From positions 496,001-560,000 of the forward strand of contig CAVQZD010000005.1 of assembly GCA_963718375.1 (NCBI GenBank): 64,000 bases of DNA, in the 5' to 3' direction. This DNA comes from RBG-16-64-13 sp963718375. GTDB taxonomy: Bacteria; Actinomycetota; Thermoleophilia; RBG-16-64-13. Shown piece after piece: positions 58,693 to 64,000 of the stretch (its first letter is position 1; each line of letters starts with the position of its first letter). A model generated the notes under the pieces. That model did no database searches. It had not been told where the DNA came from and worked only from the letters and a program-made list of their open reading frames with translations. The position numbers and the translations under genes were made by a program.

Positions 58693-59017
58693 CGAGCATC
58701 TCCCCTCCTTGTGCGTTCTCCCTGGGATTGTAGAGGACGCGTCGGACAGGAAGACGGCCTACCTCAGCCCCCAGATGCGCAGCGTCTCTGGACAGGGTAG
58801 GGGCCGCCTCAGGCCAGGATGGCCGGAAGGTTCTGGGCAAGATCTGGTGTTGTTTGGACGTGGGGGCGCGGGGGTGGAGGGTGTGAGTCTGAGTCCAGAT
58901 GCTGCAAATGCCCTGAGCGTGGGCTTCCGAGCGGAGCAGCCCGTGGCCGAGAACCTCAGGGTCGTCCGGACAGAGGCGCGGCCAACTGCGGGCCTTCTCC
59001 TGCAACGCCCAGAATGG
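58693..59017. other. gene-free region upstream of hypothetical gene, holding the dnaE2 relic
   Basis: About 325 bp without a credible gene. It contains the promoter side of the 93-residue gene on the left and the dnaE2-derived fragment on the right. Confidence 0.5.
58837..58998 (+). pseudogene. internally deleted fragment of dnaE2
   Basis: Blocks match the 3' third of dnaE2 in order: a diverged block like 45975-46030, a block like 46180-46220 (GCGTGGGCTTC), 26 identical bases (58933-58958 = 46325-46350), and 40 identical bases (58959-58998 = 46443-46482). About 92 bp are missing exactly between the last two. No long frame; it is a relic. Confidence 0.8.
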
Positions 59018-59800
59018 TCAGAGTCCCCCGCAAACGACCGTGTCAAGGTGAGCCGCCAAGTTCTGAAGGTCCGGAAACAGCCAAGACCCATTGACACCAA
59101 GCACAGAGAGAATCCGACGGAAGTCCTCTTTGTGTGTCTTCGGAATGATCAGCTTGTACACGAAGTCCTCGGCGCTGTCCAGACGGTCCAGCGCAGTCTC
59201 ACAGCCGTGAACCGTGAACGCGGACTGCTGAACCATCTGTCTCAGGTCCTTTTGAGTCGCGCCGACTGCCAAGATTCTCTGGTCACTCTCCATGTATCGG
59301 TTGAACACCTTGGCGAAGAGTGGAGCCACCGTGTCGCTGTACGGCGATTGAATCGACTCTGCTTCCGCCTGAGATCTGTTCAGGCGAGACGGGATGATCG
59401 CCCAAACAGCACCGTCCTCGTCGTCGCGCGCGGTGTCCTCAAGCGCGAAGTACGCTGCAACCAAAGGTGTTTCGGTCCAGTCAAGGAGTCGCGTGGGCAA
59501 TCCGTAGTGCTGCATGAGGCACACCCACGCTGCGTGATCGTTGGCCGGTGGACACTGACTGTATCTGCTACCCGCCATGAGCTGAAATCGGTTGGCGAGG
59601 TTCTGCTCGTTCCCCTGCCTATTCTCTCGATAGACTTTCGGTACAAGGTCCCACTCGGCAGATGACTGGCCCCTCCACCATGGAACGCTGAGATCCGATT
59701 GCTTTGATATGTGTAGTGCGGCCTTGACAAGGTCAGCTACGCCTGCGATTTCGTGTGTTTCATACACTCTGGGCCACCCCCAGCGTCTGCAAGTGAACAA
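59018..59800 (-). CDS. FRG-domain protein
   Basis: A 260-residue protein whose first half is an FRG domain: WWRGQSSAEWDLVPKVYREN (residues 41-60), LMQHYGLPTRLLDWTETPLV (95-114) and AAYFAL. FRG domains recur in phage-defence operons with uncertain activity. The start is a TTG at 59800; a GTG about 12 codons later is an alternative. It is last in the operon with the MORC-like ATPase and the type ISP enzyme. Confidence 0.85.
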   Translation of the reverse strand: MFTCRRWGWPRVYETHEIAGVADLVKAALHISKQSDLSVPWWRGQSSAEWDLVPKVYRENRQGNEQNLANRFQLMAGSRYSQCPPANDHAAWVCLMQHYGLPTRLLDWTETPLVAAYFALEDTARDDEDGAVWAIIPSRLNRSQAEAESIQSPYSDTVAPLFAKVFNRYMESDQRILAVGATQKDLRQMVQQSAFTVHGCETALDRLDSAEDFVYKLIIPKTHKEDFRRILSVLGVNGSWLFPDLQNLAAHLDTVVCGGL

Positions 59801-59872
59801 CCATGCAAACCACCACTGAAGCCCCTACATGGCGCCTCGACATCTTGCGGCCGGGTTCGAGGGTCGCCGTGG

Positions 59873-60394
59873 TCATTCGCAGTCCAATCCGATGCTGCGA
59901 CACAGCTTCATGACCTTGTACAGCTCATCTGCGGTCCTTCGGATCTGCTCGTTCAGCCAGCCCCGCGTCACATCGACCGCCACCTTGACCTCAACCTGTC
60001 CTGAACCTCGCCTTGACCTCGAGAACTCCAGTAGCCGATAGGGGCCATTCTCTTCGAAAGCAATTACGCGCCCATGAGCCAGAGCATCACGAATGTCAAC
60101 CAGAGACTCATCTACCCGCTCAGTAATCCCCAACTCCTCCAAGCGCCGATTCATCTGTTTTGCGACATCCCGCAGTGAACCGTAGTTCGTGAAGTGGCTC
60201 TCGGCCACGAGTTCCCCTTCGTGAAGATCTCGCAGCCGAAGATCAGGATCCCTTGGGCCAACTGCGGAGTCGAGAAAAAGGCGTATGGCAAACTCGAGAG
60301 ATTGAAGGTTCGTCATGATCCTCCCCACGCACAACGGTATGTCCCGCACCTCACTGTCCGCACGGACCGCCATTCCAGGCTGCTGAGCGGTCAT
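59873..60394 (-). CDS. hypothetical protein with HEPN-like RxxxxH motif
   Basis: A 173-residue mostly helical protein. NLQSLEFAIRLFLDSAV begins the core, and IRDALAHGRVIAFEE (Arg102 to His107) fits the R-x4-6-H motif of HEPN ribonucleases. A HEPN assignment rests on this motif and the helical character only. ATG overlaps the MORC-like gene stop (ATGA). Confidence 0.6.
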   Translation of the reverse strand: MTAQQPGMAVRADSEVRDIPLCVGRIMTNLQSLEFAIRLFLDSAVGPRDPDLRLRDLHEGELVAESHFTNYGSLRDVAKQMNRRLEELGITERVDESLVDIRDALAHGRVIAFEENGPYRLLEFSRSRRGSGQVEVKVAVDVTRGWLNEQIRRTADELYKVMKLCRSIGLDCE

Positions 60395-61917
60395 GATGCC
60401 TCTTCCCCCACCACCTCTTCCTCGTCAATCCACTGATCCTTGACCGCGGCCGCCTTGCGCAGGATCAGCTGCTTGATGTCGTCCATCTCTTCTGCGCTGG
60501 CGCCGGCCTCCTGGACAAAGAGCTCGGAGATCGACTCCGCAATATGGATGGCCGCGTAGAATGCTTTGTCCTTGGTCACGAAGTACGCCGGAAAGTCCTG
60601 GTTGGTGTAGATGTCGAGGCCACCAGACGAGTCAAAGCTCCAGCTCTTCCACGAGGCCTTCTCGCCCAGAGGCGCAAACTGGTGGCGGAAGTCCACAGTC
60701 CTGCCTTTGACCTTGACGACGTGCCTAGGCTTCTGATGTGTCATTCTGGGAACGCGCTCACGGGGCGAGCCTTCGTCCTTGGGCGGGACCGACTGACCTT
60801 CTGGCGGATCGCGCTGTTCCACGTCAACCACCTCGGTCTCCTCGCCTTCGGGATCACGCTTCACTTCGCTCTGGCTGGTGACCTGCGCCGTGTATGGTTT
60901 CAGCTCGCCTGACAGCACGGCACGCGCGAGGGAGTCCTTCCAGCGTTCCATCTCATTCTTGACCGACCGGTCCAGCATGTCAGAGGACGCCTTCTGACGG
61001 GCGCGGCGCAGGAGGTTCTGGAACTCGATCTTCAGCGCCTCAACCGCCGCAACGTACTCCTCGGACGTCCTTATGAACTCGCGCTTGTTGTGGGTCACGG
61101 GCACGTTGTCCAGATGCACTTCGCCGATGATCCGCGAGATCGTCGGATGTTCGCCAATTGCTATCTTGTCGTAGGTGGTGATCATGCGACCGCGACGATA
61201 CGTATGAAAGCCGTAGCAGCCCTTGTTCGAACCCTGCTTCAGCAGCCCGTACCAGCCGTGAATGCGATTCCCAAGGCTGTCCTCGATCTCGAACTCCTGC
61301 TTGCCATCATCCGTTAGATCGTACGTCTCGGGTCTGCAAATCGACCTATTGACCGTGATGCTCACGTCGCCGTTGACGACGAAGGGGGCAAAGCGCTTCT
61401 GGAGATCGCGGGTTACCGTTTCAGCCATGTTTGGGTAGTAGCGGCGTAGGCGATTGATCTTGATCACCGTGTAGTGTTGGCCAGCTTCACGATCGGCTAC
61501 TTCCAGGTGCATCTTCCACGGCTCACCCTGGACGAATTCGTCTTCGTCATACTGAACTACATACTCATAGGGAATGGCACATTTCGAGGTGACGACGCTG
61601 AAGGCCTTGCCAAGGCTGGTACAAGAGGTCTTAAGCCCCAGCCCGAACTCGCCGAGCTGATTCTGCTTGTTTGAGTAGGCGAGCACCATGGCCTGCTGAG
61701 TCTCGTCGCGGTCCATGCCGCTCCCGTTGTCGGCGACCGAGATCTCGTTCTTGCCGATCTTGATCACCACAGAGAGAGGCTCACCCTCGATTCGCGCGTC
61801 TATTGCATTGTCAACAAGCTCCGCAATGGCCTGAGGCACGGAGTAGCCGCTCTGGCCAAGCTTGGGCATGAGAGTCTGATCCGGGGTGACGTCAATGATC
61901 TCGACTTGCCGTGCCAT
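60391..61917 (-). CDS. MORC/MutL-like GHKL ATPase
   Basis: A 508-residue ATPase. GHKL motifs: AIAELVDNAIDAR (Glu33, Asn37, Asp40), VADNGSGMDRDE (Asp63), GEFGLGLKTS (89-98). A transducer-like S5 domain with IGEHPTISRIIGEVHLDNVP and THNKREFIRTSEEY follows to about residue 320, then a charged linker and a unique C-terminal domain. The ATP-operated clamp may act on DNA. MORC-like ATPases in restriction operons have been described (Iyer, Abhiman and Aravind 2008). Coupled to the HEPN-like gene. Confidence 0.88.
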   Translation of the reverse strand: MARQVEIIDVTPDQTLMPKLGQSGYSVPQAIAELVDNAIDARIEGEPLSVVIKIGKNEISVADNGSGMDRDETQQAMVLAYSNKQNQLGEFGLGLKTSCTSLGKAFSVVTSKCAIPYEYVVQYDEDEFVQGEPWKMHLEVADREAGQHYTVIKINRLRRYYPNMAETVTRDLQKRFAPFVVNGDVSITVNRSICRPETYDLTDDGKQEFEIEDSLGNRIHGWYGLLKQGSNKGCYGFHTYRRGRMITTYDKIAIGEHPTISRIIGEVHLDNVPVTHNKREFIRTSEEYVAAVEALKIEFQNLLRRARQKASSDMLDRSVKNEMERWKDSLARAVLSGELKPYTAQVTSQSEVKRDPEGEETEVVDVEQRDPPEGQSVPPKDEGSPRERVPRMTHQKPRHVVKVKGRTVDFRHQFAPLGEKASWKSWSFDSSGGLDIYTNQDFPAYFVTKDKAFYAAIHIAESISELFVQEAGASAEEMDDIKQLILRKAAAVKDQWIDEEEVVGEEAS

Positions 61918-61930
61918 AGATTTGTGCTCC

Positions 61931-62545
61931 TTAGAAGTAGCCCTTCAAGTCATCAGGTACAGAGTCAAGGCTATCGGGATCGCGCTTCGACTCCTTATCC
62001 CGTGCAACTTCTGACTGCGAAGCAGGCGACTCGGAGGCGAACATTCCGGTCTTTCCCGCCTCCCAGTCCTGCAAAGAGTGCACAAGTAACGGAAGCCGCT
62101 CGATCACTTCGTCGATCAGATCGACATCGATGCGCAAGCCCTTCGTGGTCCAGCCAGTGAACTTCTCGCTCTCAACATACTTGCGCACATCAAGACACTG
62201 CTGCCGCGCACCCTCTGGTTCAATGATCTGGACAACCCACGTTGAGCCCTTTCCCTCTCCAGGAATTCGCGCTACTTCGAGCGGTGGCACAAGCCTCCCG
62301 CTTTCAAGTTCTTCCGGCAATGAACTGAGTGCCTTGCCAAGCTCTTTGAGCTGGCTGAGAGTCATGTCAAGCCCGGACTTCGTGGGGCCCGAGTATTTGG
62401 GCGTGTCGATATATATGCGAATGCTCCCGAACCGTCGATTGCGGAAGCTGTGCGCATAGAACAGTAGCTCTTTAGTGTCGGTCAGTTGAAGCGTCGCGAC
62501 AACCTGTTGCTCCTCCTGGGGTTCCATGAAGGCTGGTTCGCTCAT
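61931..62545 (-). CDS. protein with two PC4-like ssDNA-binding domains
   Basis: A 204-residue protein. Residues 34-75 (GSIRIYIDTPKYSGPTKSGL to LKELGKAL) and 116-155 (LDVRKYVESEKFTGWTTKGL to VIERL) each match the beta-beta-beta-beta-alpha pattern of PC4/Sub1 coactivators, including the (T/W)xKxG turn. The C-terminus is charged and probably disordered. PC4 binds single-stranded or melted DNA, fitting a helicase-driven restriction enzyme. Starts by ATGA overlap with the type ISP gene. Confidence 0.75.
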   Translation of the reverse strand: MSEPAFMEPQEEQQVVATLQLTDTKELLFYAHSFRNRRFGSIRIYIDTPKYSGPTKSGLDMTLSQLKELGKALSSLPEELESGRLVPPLEVARIPGEGKGSTWVVQIIEPEGARQQCLDVRKYVESEKFTGWTTKGLRIDVDLIDEVIERLPLLVHSLQDWEAGKTGMFASESPASQSEVARDKESKRDPDSLDSVPDDLKGYF

Positions 62546-64000
62546 CGCACCTCGCCACCTTCATCGGATGCCAGAAACGCCCCCGGCCAGCCGCCGTGTT
62601 CGTCAATAACCCTGTCGATCTCCCCCATGATGCGAATGGTCTCGCTGATGGCAACGACGATCTTTTGATAGTGAGCGATGTCCTCTTCTGACAATGTGCG
62701 GCCCTTACGATCCTTGAGCCATTTCTCACAGACCTGGTAGCCGCCAATCCTAAACCCCCATACCTCTGCTGGCACCCCATTAAAGCAGACGGCAGAGGAC
62801 GAATGGCTTCCCGAACTACCTCTGGGTCCCGCGTTTATCCGAACTACATCGTCCTCCCACTGGACCCCTACCACCTCCGGGTTTGGCGGCCCCTGATAAG
62901 TCGCAACGGTATTCTCCAGCAATGGAGACTCCATCAGGTGAAGAGGGACAAGCGAAGATCCCAGAGCGATAAGTGATTCTGCAAGACTTGTACTGCCCGC
63001 CACCGGCACTCTCGGAAAGTCCATCCTCAGGTATTCAAGGTAGCGTTTCCTATAGTTGGGGGAGTGCATCACAGCATACACATAGTAGAGAACTCTGGAT
63101 TCTACCTCTGGGTCAGTAGCCACAAAGCCAAGCACCCCGGGCCGGTAGTTGGAGCAGCCACAGATCAGATCCATGGCACCTTCGTCCCTGGGGGGCCGAG
63201 CTGGGAATGCGTAGCAGTTGACTGAACTGGTGTTCGACAAGAAGATCACATCAGGGAATTGCCTTGTCACGAAGACATGCGCGAACGACGCATCCTTGAC
63301 GAGTTTCGTGGCAAGCAATACGGGAGAGCCGTCGAGGCACGCCTTGAGTCGCACCAATGGACGAGTCCAAATCCTCGAGTCGTAGTACGCATATCGAAGA
63401 TCGAAAGGACGATAGGCGTAGGGACGCACGAGGTCATCATCAAACTCCATGGGGGCAAGAGCAGCTAGCTTTCTGCCCGCCTCCGTAAGCCTGCTGCGAG
63501 CAGCAGGCTCCGACATGAGTCGGATAGATCCAACAAGCTTCGGGATCACTTCGGGCCTGCTGATGGCAACAAGAAGCTTGTCATCCCCCGGCTTCCCGCC
63601 CACACTCTGGAACGGCATGACATCTGTGAGACTGGGCCATGTCTCATACTCAGAGCGACCTCCAACCTGCGGCACCATCAAGTAGTACGGCGGCACAGGA
63701 TTCAGCCGGACGTAGTCCACATCCCCTCGAACAAGATGCTCGAACTTCTGCTCTCTGCTACCCACCAACTCTGCGTATCTCGCGCCGACCGCCTTCCCGC
63801 CCACAACTGTCAGCGAAATAGCGACACCTTGCTGAATGTCGAAGACATTCTGGTCCCCGACCCCTGCTGCGCCAAGAAAGTCGACCTTCTGGCTGCCGTG
63901 CAGATTCAGCAAGGCAATCGAGCTACTTCGATCAAGCATGACCGCGCGAATGCCCCTGTGGATTCTGCCTGACAGGAAGGAGTTGTTGGTAATCAATCCA
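62542..64000 (-). CDS. type ISP restriction-modification enzyme, C-terminal part (N-terminus beyond window)
   Basis: At least 485 residues of a larger protein that enters from the right edge. GLITNNSFLSGRIHRGIRAVML is the segment after the N6-adenine methyltransferase NPPY motif (first 20 shown by family as TNNSYLxGxxxxxMR). Then YAYRPFDLRYAYYDSRIWTR, the type ISP coupler/target-recognition region, and CFNGVPAEVWGFRIGGYQV with LKDRKGRTLSEEDIAHYQKI at the end. Complete enzymes (1500-1600 residues) carry nuclease, helicase, methyltransferase and recognition domains. Read through the edge in one open frame. Confidence 0.85.
   Translation of the reverse strand, partial: GLITNNSFLSGRIHRGIRAVMLDRSSSIALLNLHGSQKVDFLGAAGVGDQNVFDIQQGVAISLTVVGGKAVGARYAELVGSREQKFEHLVRGDVDYVRLNPVPPYYLMVPQVGGRSEYETWPSLTDVMPFQSVGGKPGDDKLLVAISRPEVIPKLVGSIRLMSEPAARSRLTEAGRKLAALAPMEFDDDLVRPYAYRPFDLRYAYYDSRIWTRPLVRLKACLDGSPVLLATKLVKDASFAHVFVTRQFPDVIFLSNTSSVNCYAFPARPPRDEGAMDLICGCSNYRPGVLGFVATDPEVESRVLYYVYAVMHSPNYRKRYLEYLRMDFPRVPVAGSTSLAESLIALGSSLVPLHLMESPLLENTVATYQGPPNPEVVGVQWEDDVVRINAGPRGSSGSHSSSAVCFNGVPAEVWGFRIGGYQVCEKWLKDRKGRTLSEEDIAHYQKIVVAISETIRIMGEIDRVIDEHGGWPGAFLASDEGGEVR

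Noticed and set aside
1..64000. tRNA, rRNA or tmRNA genes
   Set aside because: No T-loop-like GGTTCGAATCC or rRNA core sequences were found in intergenic regions by eye; a covariance-model scan would be needed for certainty.

Overview
The window is high-GC, densely coded bacterial chromosome and looks like a member of the Actinomycetota. The evidence is indirect: Gram-positive-type LexA boxes (CGAAC-N4-GTTCG), a leucine leader peptide in front of leuA, many lipoproteins with Thr/Ser-rich linkers after the lipobox Cys, DUF3052, SHOCT and DUF6325 genes, a TagO/WecA-type cell-wall transferase and a VanW/peptidoglycan-binding protein. A 2-hydroxyacyl-CoA dehydratase-like pair, a glutaconate-type CoA-transferase, a DUF362/ferredoxin protein and a PflA-like radical SAM protein point to an anaerobic or facultative, possibly amino-acid-fermenting, life style. 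No rRNA, tRNA, CRISPR array or complete insertion sequence was seen.

Layout. 1-14.7 kb is largely biosynthesis: leuCD (cut by the left edge), cysK-metY behind a HAD phosphatase and a DUF362 protein, a pabB-pabC fusion, and leuA preceded by a 16-residue Leu-rich leader peptide and an RNA region able to mask the leuA ribosome site. 14.8-23.2 kb holds solute-binding lipoproteins, an IclR regulator facing a secreted metallo-beta-lactamase-fold lipoprotein across a 13-bp inverted repeat, and a binding protein translationally coupled to a HAMP-SpoIIE phosphatase. 23.3-33.7 kb carries two CoA-transferases (scoAB, gctAB), the dehydratase-like pair with a Cys-rich third gene, membrane proteins, a NYN-LOTUS protein, and a patch of inverted and tandem repeats around small lipoproteins. 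33.8-42.1 kb has an M28 peptidase, five members of a small LxGxW lipoprotein/membrane-protein family, a WecA-type transferase, a chagasin-like inhibitor, RidA, GyrI-like, radical SAM and SHOCT/DUF6325 genes.

42.1-59 kb is accessory. An SOS promoter with two identical LexA boxes drives an unusually long dnaE2 error-prone polymerase. Downstream lies a run of toxin-antitoxin modules (vapBC, a PIN/RHH pair, a TacAT-type GNAT/DUF1778 pair, an orphan RHH protein, higBA, an orphan HicB), several with a palindrome inside the -35/-10 spacer. Pieces of dnaE2 recur in this stretch: an exact 31-nt copy of its 3' end at 48660 and an internally deleted fragment near 58.9 kb.

59-64 kb is one leftward operon that runs off the right edge: the C-terminal part of a type ISP restriction-modification enzyme, a protein with two PC4-like domains, a MORC/MutL-like GHKL ATPase, a protein with a HEPN-like RxxxxH motif and an FRG-domain protein. 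This is the best candidate in the window for a little-described system, probably anti-phage defence.
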